Below, in pieces: positions 46,027 through 61,603 of a stretch of DNA of 64,000 bases. How positions within the stretch are numbered: position 1 is the first letter of the stretch; every line of letters begins with the position of its first letter. A program made the translations under genes and the position numbers. The notes beneath the pieces were generated by a model that saw only the letters and a list, made by a program, of their open reading frames with translations, did no database searches and was not told the origin of the DNA. The stretch spans positions 181,501-245,500 of the forward strand of contig JAAOOA010000583.1 of assembly GCA_012861695.1 (NCBI GenBank). Direction: 5' to 3'. The stretch is from Trematomus loennbergii. Taxonomy: Eukaryota > Chordata > Actinopteri > Perciformes > Nototheniidae.

Positions 46027-47385
46027 TGGGAGAAGTACTCAGGTCTTGTACTTGAGTAAAAGTAGAAGTACTCAGGTCTTGTTCTTGAGTAAAAGTAGAA
46101 GTACTCAGATCTTGTACTTGAGTAAAAGTAGAAGTACTCATATCTTGTAGTAAAAATAGAAGTACTCAGGTCTTGTACTTCAGTAAAAGTAGAAGTACTC
46201 AGATCTTGTTCTTGAGTGAAAGTAGAAGTACTCATATCTTGTAGTAAAAGTAGAAGTACTCAGATCTTGTACTTGAGTAAAAGTAGAAGTACTCAGATCT
46301 TGTTCTTGAGTGAAAGTAGAAGTACTCATATCTTGTAGTAAAAGTAGAAGTACTCAGATCTTGTACTTGAGTAAAAGTAGAAGTACTCAGATCTTGTTCT
46401 TGAGTGAAAGTAGAAGTACTCAGATCTTGTTCTTGAGTGAAAGTAGAAGTACTCATATCTTGTAGTAAAAGTAGAAGTACTCAGATCTTGTACTTGAGTA
46501 AAGTAGAAGTACTCAGATCTTGTACTTGAGTGAAAAGAAGTACTCAGTCTTGTACTTGAGTAAAAGTAGAAGTACTCAGATCTTGTACTTGAGTAAAAGT
46601 AGAAGTACTCAGATCTTGTTCTTGAGTAAAGTAGAAGTACTCAGATCTTGTTCTTGAGTGAAAGTAGAAGTACTCATATCTTGTAGTAAAAGTAGAAGTA
46701 CTCAGATCTTGTACTTGAGTAAAAGTAGAAGTACTCAGATCTTGTACTTGAGTAAAAGTAGAAGTACTCAGTCTTGTACTTGAGTAAAAGTAGAAGTACT
46801 CAGATCTTGTACTTGAGTAAAAGTAGAAGTACTCAGATCTTGTTCTTGAGTGAAAGTAGAAGTACTCAGATCTTGTTCTTGAGTGAAAGTAGAAGTACTC
46901 ATATATTGTAGTAAAAGTAGAAGTACTCAGATCTTGTACTTGAGTAAAAGTAGAAGTACTCAGATCTAGTACTTGAGTAAAAGTAGAAGTACTCAGATCT
47001 TGTTCTTGAGTGAAAAGTAGAAGTACTCATATCTTGTAGTAAAAGTAGAAGTACTCAGATCTTGTACTTGAGTAAAAGTAGAAGTACTCAGATCTTGTTC
47101 TTGAGTGAAAGTAGAAGTACTCAGATCTTGTTCTTGAGTGAAAGTAGAAGTACTCATATCTTGTAGTAAAAGTAGAAGTACTCAGATCTTGTACTTGAGT
47201 AAAAGTAGAAGTACTCAGATCTTGTACTTGAGTAAAAGTAGAAGTACTCAGATCTTGTACTTGAGTAAAAGTAGAAGTACTCATATCTTGTAGTAAAAGT
47301 AGAAGTACTCAGATCTTGTACTTGAGTAAAAGTAGAAGTACTCATATCTTGTAGTAAAAGTAGAAGTACTCAGATCTTGTAGTTT
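46027..47385 (+). repeat. 33-bp satellite, gene C copy (about 40 units)
   Basis: Unit AGTAAAAGTAGAAGTACTC + AGATCTTGTACTTG. Variants TTCTTGAGTGAAAG and a shorter CATATCTTGTAGTAAAAG recur in a regular order, forming a higher-order repeat. It lies in the 5'-UTR intron of gene C, so it would be transcribed. Repetitive open frames on both strands are artefacts. Confidence 0.9.
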
Positions 47386-48060
47386 TATAATGATTGATCA
47401 TGAAAGTGTTCTCAAAGCTGGTAAAGGTGCAGCTAGTTTGAATGACTTTGTATACTGCAGGGTAGCTTGTGGATTTACTCCAGGTGGAACTAAAGTCTGA
47501 TTTAACACTTGATTAGATTTCACATCATTCATCCACATCTGAGAAGTAACTAAAGGTATTAAATACATGGAGTGGAGTAAAAGTACACCATGCACCTCTG
47601 AACTGTAGAGGAGTAGAAGTACAGAGTAGCTTAACATGGAAATACTCAAGTAAAGTACAAGTACCTCAAAATTGTACTTAAGTACAGTCTTTGAGTAAAT
47701 GTACTTAGTTACTTTACAACACTGAATATATTCTCCCTAAGTGAAAGTATTTGCTTGACTCCTTCATTGTTTTTTATCTGATGATAACACATAGGCTGAC
47801 ACCACTAACACGTCCTCCTAAGACGACTGAAATATATTACAATATGTTGGAGTTCATTTTTGTTTCGTGACTTTACCACTCAGTTAAATAAAATATTACA
47901 ATATAAAATGTTCTTAATATAATAACTGCATTTTGACCCAAAGAGGACATTGTGGGAAAACCAAAAAATCCCTTTGAGTTACCTTTGTGTTTGAAAAGTG
48001 CATATAAATAAAGTTTGATTTGATCACCAAGTATTTTAAATATGTTCTGTTAGTCCCAGG
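47386..48060 (+). repeat. 5'-UTR intron end of gene C
   Basis: It matches 21745-22290 and 22841-22956. It contains the empty site of the gene B element (about 47948) and ends with the acceptor CCCAG just before the gene C ATG. Confidence 0.65.
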
Positions 48061-52339
<4,279 letters not shown>

Positions 52340-52463
52340 GTGGAGCCGCCAGGAAAAGCAATAAAACGCCCACATTCAGATGGTCCGTCAAAAGACCCCA
52401 AAAAAATCCGAATAAGGGTTATTCCCTTGGAGTATTTCTGGAACTCATGCAGCATTGAAAAAG

Positions 52464-52469
52464 AATAAA
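52464..52469 (+). terminator. Polyadenylation signal of gene C
   Basis: AATAAA lies 125 bp after the stop codon, at the same aligned position as in genes A and B. Confidence 0.6.
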
Positions 52470-54969
52470 AAAACATTTAAAAAGCCAAATGATTTCATTG
52501 CAAACTTGTGTTTTTGAAACAGGAGAGTGAAGTGTCTCATTGCAGTGTTTATAAAAGGTGAGGTAAATGAAATATGATGATTGAGAGCATTAACCAAGAG
52601 ATCTTTTATAGGAAATGGATATCAGTTTCTACTGAAGAGAAAGACAATGTGTATCCAGAGTAACTCGGACAATGACTCTCAAGTTTAGTTTAATATTTAG
52701 GTTTACTTGAGTCAATGAGCAGCATTCTCACATAAGGTCAAACGTCAGAAGGGTTAGCATTCATGTGAATAGCAATCACCCATTCGTGTAAAAGAGAACT
52801 AAATAATGGGATTTCCTATAAAGTCGGTAACTCCTGGAGAGTGGAGGTTATTGCATTTACGCTAAATCAGTGCAGTCAGTTTTTATTCATTATTTAAAGA
52901 GTTTTTATAATAGTTCTAAATTGGCTCTGATTCTTCAACTTCATTCCTCTCACTGTGTTTCTCTTTCCACCTTTATCCAGCAAAGCTCATTTCTTGCATA
53001 TGTGAACCTCCCTGGCAGTCAGCCTGATTCTGAATACAGGGATGCACATCTAGTCAATCTATTCATTTGATTTATACAGCCCAACATGAAAACCTATACC
53101 ACAGACAATCCAGATGTCCAAAGAGAGAACGCCCCTTATCAATGGAAGAATTCAGTGTGTGTAGAAAATCATACATTTGAAAGTACATTTTTCCGTATTT
53201 ACGGGAACTGTTGTGGAGACTAAGCAGCAGAGTTGCTCCTGAATCTTCTCTCTGTAGAGAGAAAAAAATGTGAGTTTTTTTGTATGTAAAAAAGGAGGCT
53301 CATACCCCCCACCACTATTCCCTTTGCACTCCGTGATGTATGAATACATATTTAAAGCTGTACTATTATGGATTATCACGTGGTTACTGGGCTGGATTAT
53401 CAACTCATCTTTGCTTGAACGTGGGCTCGTTGTGGCCGGACCCAGGCCCACACATAGAGGTCTTATGGGATAGTTTCTTCCCCTCAAGGTCAAGGTGCTT
53501 AGGGGGTAGTTGGCTCGTTGTGGCCGGTCCCAGGTCGACACATAGCAGTCTCACTAGATAATATATTCACGGGAAAGCCTTGGAGCTCAAGGGGAATGGC
53601 TCAATGTGAGGCTGGATCCAACTAAAACTATAAGCTGCTGTTAATAAACATTTCAAACGTGATTTGTCCGACTGAAATGGAGTTCAGTCAAGTCTAGCTG
53701 CAATGAGACACGACTCATGCCTTAACCCCTCATACCACCAACACACAATCTCCCAAAGGTGCCATTTCTCCCTCTGCCTCGCCGGTGCTGCTTTTCTGCC
53801 CGGACTAAGAACCACGAGTAAATAAGCAAACATATGAACTCTGTGGTTCTCTTTTCTCTAATGTCAAAGTTGGTTGGTTTTCATTGTTTTGAACGTAGTA
53901 ACTGGACTGCTGGCTAATTGAAAATGATCACCTCTGAAATTTCGTGAAATTATTGGCGGTTTTAACTTTTTGTCATTTTTATTTACAGACTCATCCTATA
54001 TTGTTATGTCTATAAATATGAGTAGATCACTAGACATTCAGTCAAATGTAAGGAACATTCATTCTGGTATGAAGAAATGTAGAAATATGTCAGACTGTTA
54101 TATGAAAATCTGAAATCCGATTAAAGTCAAGTTTATTTATACAGCACATTTAAAACAACCTCAGTTGAACAAAGTGCTTTCCAGATCTAAAATAAGACAA
54201 TCAGTAATCACTAAAAGAATAAAGGTGACAACAACTTGGTTAATAATTCTGTGAGCTTGCTGAGAATCTACAAGAAGCTTCATTGTGTTATTGCTAACAC
54301 AGATCACGACTCATTGCTTATCAAGAAACAGGAACTCAAGCTTGAACATGTGGAACTTTCTTATCTGTTCTCACTCTTCCCTCTTAGTAAACACAGAACA
54401 CAAATTGCCATGCTCATTTTTAAAGAGGAAGCAATAGACCCAGTTCTGGTTTTGAAGGTATTTCAAGGGGATTCTTGTAAGTACTTACAGTCTGTTTTCT
54501 TTCATTACGTATTATTTATAATTTCTTCATTTAACTTTGTTTAACTGTGTTTTTAACAGAGTGTTTAGGCTGGTCCCAGGCCTCTTATGGGATAGTTTAG
54601 TCCCCTCAAGGTCAAGGTGCTTAGAGGAAAGACTCATTGTGGCCAGTCCCAGGCCCACATAGAGGTCTCATTAAACACTAGGGGTAGGGGAAATAACGAA
54701 TACAGCATAGTATCGCGATACTTTGCGTGGTGATATTGTATCGATACACAGACGCCAATTATCAATATTTTATTATATAAACTGTAGCATATCCCTCCAA
54801 AAGATGGTCGTACACTTGACTGATGATTTCTAATTTATTAAAAACTCCAAAAACCAACATAAGAGCTACACAAAGACACAAGACAACAAATACATTTAAG
54901 CTACATCCATATGAGCATTACTTTAGAATACCATTAAATAAGAGAACTTCAAATAGTTAACAAAGTTAT
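52470..54969. repeat. 3' flank block of the DNase array unit (copy C)
   Basis: It is collinear with 3870-6880 and 26979-30214 but lacks the TTA-flanked element. It carries a short extra segment (about 53985-54060) not in A or B. No conserved gene. Confidence 0.75.
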
Positions 54970-56015
54970 CAGAGGCGCACCTTGCGAACAGGCAATGCAG
55001 GCAACTGCTTGGGGCCCCGGACCAGAAGGGGCCCCCAAAGAAGGTAGATTAAGAAGGTCCACAGCAACGACAACATGAAACACTGTTACGTCCCCACTAA
55101 GGTCTAGGGGACCTGGAGACAATAACACACAACAACCAATACAAATGAGGGAGTCAGCGTAAAGGTTGACAAAAGGTGTATTTCTTGTAAATCTAGAACT
55201 GAACAGAAATTGAACAGAAATACTCTTTGTGTGAGGAGGAGGAGGAGGAGGAGGAGGGAGGAGGAGGAGAGAGTCAAAGGAGACTGTGCCAAACAAAAGA
55301 AACAAGCATAACAAAACCAGGCCTATCTCTACATCTATCCTTTGAAACCAAAACTCAAACCCTCACTAACTAAACTACTCAGAACTGGACAAAACAGAAT
55401 ACAGGGGTGGCAACAATCCACTAACCTAGTGTGTCTAAACATTAGTTATCTACGTGATGAGAAGTGTACAGGGTACCCCAGACTTACCTAACTCCTCCAC
55501 CTCTCAACACACACACTTTCACAAAGGTCAGAACAAACAAAGAGAATGACTTTCTAAACACTGCAGTTGAATGCAGGCTCCTCCATCAGCAACAGGCCCA
55601 GAGTGAGAGAGAGAGAGAGACTTCCTGGGGCCTCCTTTATGGTCGGCCCTGGCTGCTGATAGGCCAGCTGAGGGTGAGAGGATCCAATCAGCCATCAGAC
55701 TCAGGGTCACAGGCAGATACCAATCAGCTGCTGATCAGCTGTGCAGAAGACAGGGAGAAGAGAGAAAATAGGAGGGAAGGAGAACCACACAAGTACAGCC
55801 TGCCTGGCACGTAACAAACACCCTTTAATTTACTGCAACGCCATGTCAGAAAACCCCTTCAAGGCGGCCCCATGCATAGCGCACAGTAAAATGCTGCTTC
55901 TTATCTTAAGTTTCGTTGCCTTGCTCCGCACCGCTGCGTGGTGATGAAAAGCTGGTTCGAGGGGCCCCCAGTGAATGTTTGCCTAGGGCCCCCACAGACT
56001 CTAGAATCGCCACTG
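54970..56015. mobile_element. Non-autonomous hAT-like element containing a solo LTR
   Basis: From CAGAGGCGCACCTTGCG to GAATCGCCACTG, with a perfect 8-bp duplication AAAGTTAT (54962-54969, 56016-56023). Without the LTR it would be about 310 bp, as in unit B. Confidence 0.82.
55084..55816. mobile_element. Solo LTR, complete
   Basis: It starts TGTTACGTCCCC and ends CACGTAACA, flanked by AACAC (55079-55083, 55817-55821). It is related to the LTRs at 30538 and 32914 by its ends. No internal region, so LTR-LTR recombination probably removed it. Contains an interrupted AGG tract (about 55235-55270). Confidence 0.85.
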
Positions 56016-56023
56016 AAAGTTAT

Positions 56024-57329
56024 AATACAGTATATAAAGGAATTGAGACACAAACCACATGTTTACAGTTAACACTAACCTCGTGCCTCTTGCTAATACT
56101 TAAATGTAAACTTTATCTTTTGATATTGCCGTATTTAAATGTTGATATCTCCGTTAATGTCTGTACTTTATCTCCGTTCTTTTTCTCCGTCAAGTTTTTG
56201 CGTTGGGAACAGTAACTTCCTGATGATAGCGCAAAGTCGCCTTCAAGATGAAAGCATGTCTATATAAACAGGAAGTTACGTTAAGACATGTATACAATCG
56301 CAATGAAAGTAACAAAAACGATGCCATCTCCTTTTCAGGTTTAAATAACACAAATTGGGTCAATATCGCAATATATATCGTATCGCAATACTTAGCATAT
56401 CGTAGAATCGCAATACTATCGTATCATGGCTTAAGTATCCCGATAGTATCATATCGTGGGGAGCCTCGTGATTCCCACCCCAAAATAAATAGTATATTCC
56501 CTTCAAAGCCCAGGTGCTCGTTGTGGCCGGTCCCAGGCCTACACATAGCAGTCTCACTAGATAATATATTCAGGGAAAAGCCTTGGAGCTCAAGGGGAAT
56601 GGCTCGATGTGAAGCTGGATCCAAACTGAAACTATAAGCTGCTGTTAATAAACATTTCAAACGTGATTTGTCTGACTGAAATGGAGTTCAGTCAAGTTGA
56701 GTTAAAATGATTCATTACACGACTCATGCCTTAACCCCTCATACCACCAACCCAACATAAACTGTGTGCTTGCTGTTCAGAAAAGTCACCAACACTGGAG
56801 TGTCTTATGCCTTTTCCTATTTAAGTTATTATCTATTATCAACAAATATAAAAAAAACCTACTGACATCAAATTGAACTCAGATATAACCCAGTCTCTGG
56901 ATAATAGACTATATCCATCTCTTGTGACCAACCATTAACAGAAAATGAGATGTTGTTCTGAAAGCTGTTCCAAATAAAATGTGTTATTGATTCAGACTCA
57001 AACACTAAGTTAAAGTCACACAGTAGGTCTTGTTAACGAGATGAGAGTCTACAACAAGCTTCATTTTGTTATTGCTAACAATGTAGTGTTTACACATAAA
57101 GATCACGAGTCATTGCTTATCGAGAAACAGGAACTCAAGCTTGATCATGAGGAACTCTTTTATCTGGTCTCACTCTTCCCACTTAGTAAACACTAAACAT
57201 ACATTTTCATGCAAGTTTTTTAATGGTTTTGAAGGTATTTCAAGGGGATTCTTGTAAGTACTTAGTTTGTGTTTCTTGAATTTTGTATTAAGTTTGACAA
57301 AGGGCGAGATTGTGGTTTGGATAGAAATG
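56024..57329 (+). repeat. Array-unit segment after gene C
   Basis: It supplies the empty sites for both LTR insertions of unit B and for the TAA-flanked element. 56370-56480 holds repeated TATCG motifs and ends GGGGAGCCTCGTGATTCCCA, probably the other end of the GTATCGCGATAC transposon-like sequence. No gene. Confidence 0.65.
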
Positions 57330-57474
57330 GAGGTAGGCAGGTGGGAAAGTATATATGATCTGTGTTAAGACAAAGAACGTGCTCTTTTGGGGTTTTTGTC
57401 TGTCTGAGACACGTAGCCCTTATCTGGTAAACTATGCTCATCTCTGAGGGTGTCTGCTTGGTCTTAGGGGTAAG
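57330..57474 (+). promoter_or_regulatory. Promoter module 5 and untranslated exon, orphan
   Basis: TATATATGATCTGTGTT (57350-57366), GCTCATCTCTGAGGGTGTC and the GTAAGGTAAGA donor (GT at 57475) are all present. No coding first exon follows within the window. It marks the decayed start of a further array unit, or an unused promoter copy. Confidence 0.45.
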
Positions 57475-57489
57475 GTAAGAATACCCTTA

Positions 57490-57836
57490 ACCTGGAAAAG
57501 GCTTGCATTTACACCCTCCATCTTGAAGAATAGGCTCATACCCCCCGACCACTATTCCCCTGGTACTCTTAATGTGTGAATACATTTTTAAAGCTTTAAA
57601 GCTGTACTATCATGGTATATCAGGTGGTTACGGGGCAGGATTATAAACTCATTTTTGCTTGAACATGGGCTCGTTGAGGCCGGTCCCAGGCCGACACATA
57701 GCAGTCTAACAAGATCATATATTCACGGAAAAGCCTTGGAGCTCAAGGGGAATGGCTCAATGTGAGGCTGGATCCTAGACGCCAAACTGCAATTATAAGC
57801 TGATGTTAATAAACATTTCCAACGTGATTTCAATCA
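57490..57836 (+). repeat. Terminal fragment of array sequence
   Basis: It resembles the 3' flank near 27765-27850 and 28040-28150 joined to promoter module 5 in a new order. Array similarity ends at about 57836. Confidence 0.6.
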
Positions 57837-60367
57837 GGAGAGACGGTTTGATGTAATAATACATATTTATTGCGCAGATGCACAAATGAATGTAATGGTA
57901 ATTTTGGCGATTAGGCCCCGTTGTGCAGGAAGTATCATTTGGGAGGGTAGAACCGATCCAATGAAACCCCCCAAAACGAAATAGTATTATGGAATGAAAT
58001 GTACGGGTTTCTTACCATATGGGCTGGATGCAGAGATCTATGGGATATGATGAGAGTTATACAGGAGGAGAGAAGAAGAGTTTATTGAATAGCATATCAT
58101 TAAGAGTGGAGTTACTCTCAAGGAACGGACCTTCAGCTCGTTAGAGCCGAACGATGACACATGAATTAGAGCCTGGCTTGACACCGAGCCAGGCCCTGGT
58201 CGAGGATAAAGCATGAAGAGACACATGAATGTATAAGATGGCTGAGATGCATGAAATGCATGTGGGGTTGTAGCAGGGGAAGGAGACTCGGAAATATCAT
58301 ATCGGGCTTAGAGTGCATGGAATGCACATGGGGTTTTAGCAGGGGAAGGAGACTCTGAATATATATCGGGCTTAGAGTGCATGGAATGCACATGGGGTTT
58401 TAGCAGGGGAAGGAGACTCTGAATATATCGGGCTTAGAGTGCATGGAATGCACATGGGGTTTTAGCAGGGGAAGGAGACTCTGAATATATATCGGGCTTA
58501 GAGTGCATGGAATGCACATGGGGTTTTAGCAGGGAAGGAGACTCGGAAATATCATATCGGCTTAGAATGCATGGAATGCACATGGGGTTTTAGCAGGGGA
58601 AGGAGACTCTGAATATATATCGGGCTTAGAGTGCATGGAATGCACATGGGGTTTTAGCAGGGGAAGGAGACTCTGAATATATATCGGGCTTAGAGTGCAT
58701 GGAATGCACATGGGGTTTTAGCAGGGGAAGGAGACTCTGAATATATATCGGGCTTAGAGTGCATGGAATGCACATGGGGTTTAGCAGGGGAAGGAGACTC
58801 TGAATATATCGGGCTTAGAGTGCATGGAATGCACATGGGGTTTTAGCAGGGGATGGTGAAATGAATATTAATCGGCTATGAGTGCATGAAATGTACGGGA
58901 GTTAAACATGAGATGGGCTGGGGCGTAGGCCTACTATGAAGCATGGATGATCATATCCTGACTTGACACAAGCCCAGACCCTTCCGGTCGAATGCATGAA
59001 TCACGCATGGGTTTTAGCATGAGAATGAGACAATGATGAGTATACAGAATTAAAATGCACATGGTTGTTAGCATGGGTAATAAGACATGGAATGTCACGC
59101 GTGTTTATGTACAGACAGTGACATGATGAGTGATATGCCGATATGCTATAAAACACCACCACCAGTTATATGCATATTTACCCGAGTTAAGGCTTGAGAG
59201 ATTATTGGATTGCCAGCACGGAGCTGATGTCCGGGCGAGTGAAGGAGGTGTAGGCAGCGGAATGCACGTGAGCCATTAGCTTGAGTACGGTGATGCATGG
59301 ATATCGTATCCCGGCTTATAAACAAGCCTGAGACGCAGACCCTTCCTGGGTCAGATGCATGAAATGCGCATGAGCATGAACAGTGACTTTGAATGAAGTG
59401 CAAACGCACGGCATGAATATGACATTGCACTTAGGTAATTAATTAAACATGACCTGTGAACTAGGTTTGAGAAAAAATGCTAAGAGGCAACAGAGCATGA
59501 TAAAACAGAAGCAGAAAATCATAGAGAGGACAATGAAAGTGGACACAAAATAACGAATGATGGGGCACTATGGTGATAGCTGATTGTTGGGATTTGAATA
59601 TGGTAATTGACACCACCACCAGTTATATGCAGATCTTACCAGAAGTAAGCTTGAGAGATCTTTGATAGCTGACGCTGAGCTTTTGAATAGGGAGGTGAGT
59701 AGCTGCACCTACCCTAGAAGGACTGCCCCGATGTTTGGGGAGAATTCAATTTTTATAATTCTTGCTTAAGTGATTATGGACAGTTTTTCGATATCATCTG
59801 AAATGAGAATGATGGAGGGAGAGCTAGTGGTAGAAACAACGAGGTATGATTATGAATGTGTAAGGCAATAGGTGGAAATCTGTGCGTGCCGCTATGGCGG
59901 TTGATCTCGTGCCGGAAAGAGTCGCTAGTGAGTGGGCCCGGGACCTGCGACTCGCTCACCCTGCAGATAATCCCCCCAAAACAAAGGATGTGCCGTGCAC
60001 ATCCTAAAGAGTCGGGGAAATGCACGATCGTTGCAAGGACGGCGGACGCCACGTCCAGAAGACGGGAGATGATGGCGTGCCAATGATTATCCGCATGGCG
60101 ATATACAGTTGCCCGGTGAGGGAGAGCAACTGCCGTTGGTGATGATTTGCTGTAATACAGCTTGACGTTATTGTGGATGCTCGGCAGTTTTTCGGTTAAG
60201 AGAACGTTTCATTACTATGAAGCTCGGTGTGATACCTAGGACTCCGGGTGTGTGACTGAGCGTATAGTTCCTCTTTGATTTAGGAACGCCGTGCTCCTAA
60301 GGAGTCTCTTCTTCTTCTTTCTCTCTTCTTTCCAGTTGAGCGGTGTTACAATGTTATGTAATGTTGT
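57837..60367. other. Unrecognised sequence with degenerate GCATGAAATGCAC repeats
   Basis: No protein domain is recognised on either strand. Besides the 64-bp minisatellite, it holds looser repeats (about 58960-59000 and 59310-59360, sharing CAGACCCTTCC and ATGCATGAA) and a repeated CACCACCAGTTATATGCA (59151, 59612). The composition differs from the array. It could be an unannotated retroelement with an internal repeat region; that is a guess. Confidence 0.5.
58225..58860 (+). repeat. 64-bp minisatellite, about ten units
   Basis: The unit is GGGCTTAGAGTGCATGGAAT, then GCACATGGGGTTTTAGCAGG, then GGAAGGAGACTCTGAATATA and TATC. Units vary in the number of TA steps. Edge units are diverged. Confidence 0.9.
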
Positions 60368-60375
60368 ATTTGAAC

Positions 60376-60852
60376 TAGGGCTGTACAATTAATCGTATTT
60401 AATCACAATTACGATTTTGGCCTGCCACAATTACGAAAACAACATAATCGAAAAAAAACAATTATTTAGCTTTGCTTGGTTGTGACAGTGCAACATATTT
60501 GATCTAATTAGTTTTGGTCTCATGTATTTGTATTTCTCATATTTATATATGTTTAGTAGCTTCTGGAAGTGCGCTCCAAAATATTTGTTGATCTTGTTTA
60601 TTGGTATTTATTATTTTGATATTATTTATTTAAATGTATCATTTATTTTTGTATTGGTTTTTCAGTTGAATTATACGTTCAGGGTAATCAACAGTTAAAA
60701 AGATACTGTTCAAATGATTATTTGTATTTGTTTTAAAGTTCAATAAATGGTGTTTTTCAAAGTCAATGAATAATCGTATTTAATAATCGTGATATCAATT
60801 ATTGACCCAAATAATCGTGATTATGATTTTTTGTCATAATCGCACAGCCCTA
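60376..60852. mobile_element. hAT-type inverted-repeat element
   Basis: Starts TAGGGCTGTACAATTAATCG and ends CATAATCGCACAGCCCTA, with a perfect 8-bp duplication ATTTGAAC (60368-60375, 60853-60860). A common fish non-autonomous hAT form, AT-rich and non-coding. Confidence 0.9.
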
Positions 60853-60860
60853 ATTTGAAC

Positions 60861-61370
60861 CTAGATGGCGTAAAGGGCAACGCATGAGGGGATCTCCCTG
60901 AGCAGTGGGTGATTTGGACTGAGGAGAGCAACTATTAATATTATTTACCCATGTAGCCGGTGCACACGTTTTTATTTTTTATTTTATTTTTTTAATAGAC
61001 TCCCACCTGAGGCTGAAGGAGTTCCACTGGGATGGATGAGTGGGAACGTTAAGAGCGACGTTAATATCTGCTTTGGGGGGCCAGCCTTGGCCTGCACGCT
61101 AATTATTTGATTGCATTATTATCCGTGCGTGGAAAGAGGAAGCATTGTACCGTTGTCATATCAGCTCCCAACCGTAGTCGAGGAAAAGGGGGGTGACTCT
61201 CTGCAAGCAGAGCAAAACATCTTTGGTTCAACAGGTGAGCTCTTCCATTTAGAATGTAATGTTATACTGCAGAAGAATTAACTAAATGTTGATTTACCAG
61301 TTTATATTCCCTCAGTGATACAGTACTTATGCGCAAGTGGTTGATATAGTGCCTTAGACTTGCATTTATA

Positions 61371-61424
<54 letters not shown>

Positions 61425-61603
61425 CATATGATTGTAATTTGATATGCAGCAATACTTTATTTTCAAAAGAAGGGGGATGTAACATCTTGGGTGAATAGAA
61501 GATCTTTGACGTAGATGACGTAAATTGATGTTGCGGGTTCACACAAGTGAAATAACATGGACACGCTGATGAGCAGTAATCCGCTTCATCTGTTGATATA
61601 GAC
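60861..61603. other. Non-coding spacer with a (TA)n/poly-T tract
   Basis: 61366-61421 is (TA)n followed by about 34 T, which explains the poly-lysine frame on the minus strand. AAGAAGGGGGATGTAACATC (61467-61486) looks like a polypurine tract beside an LTR start, but no partner LTR was found. Nothing else recognised. Confidence 0.5.

Noticed and set aside
46027..47345. CRISPR-like regular repeats and minus-strand STSTFTQVQD-type frames
   Set aside because: The units are head to tail with no unique spacers, in vertebrate DNA. This is a satellite; the frames exist because 33 is a multiple of three.
58225..58860. CRISPR-like 64-bp repeats
   Set aside because: No spacers and no cas genes; whole units repeat, so it is a minisatellite.
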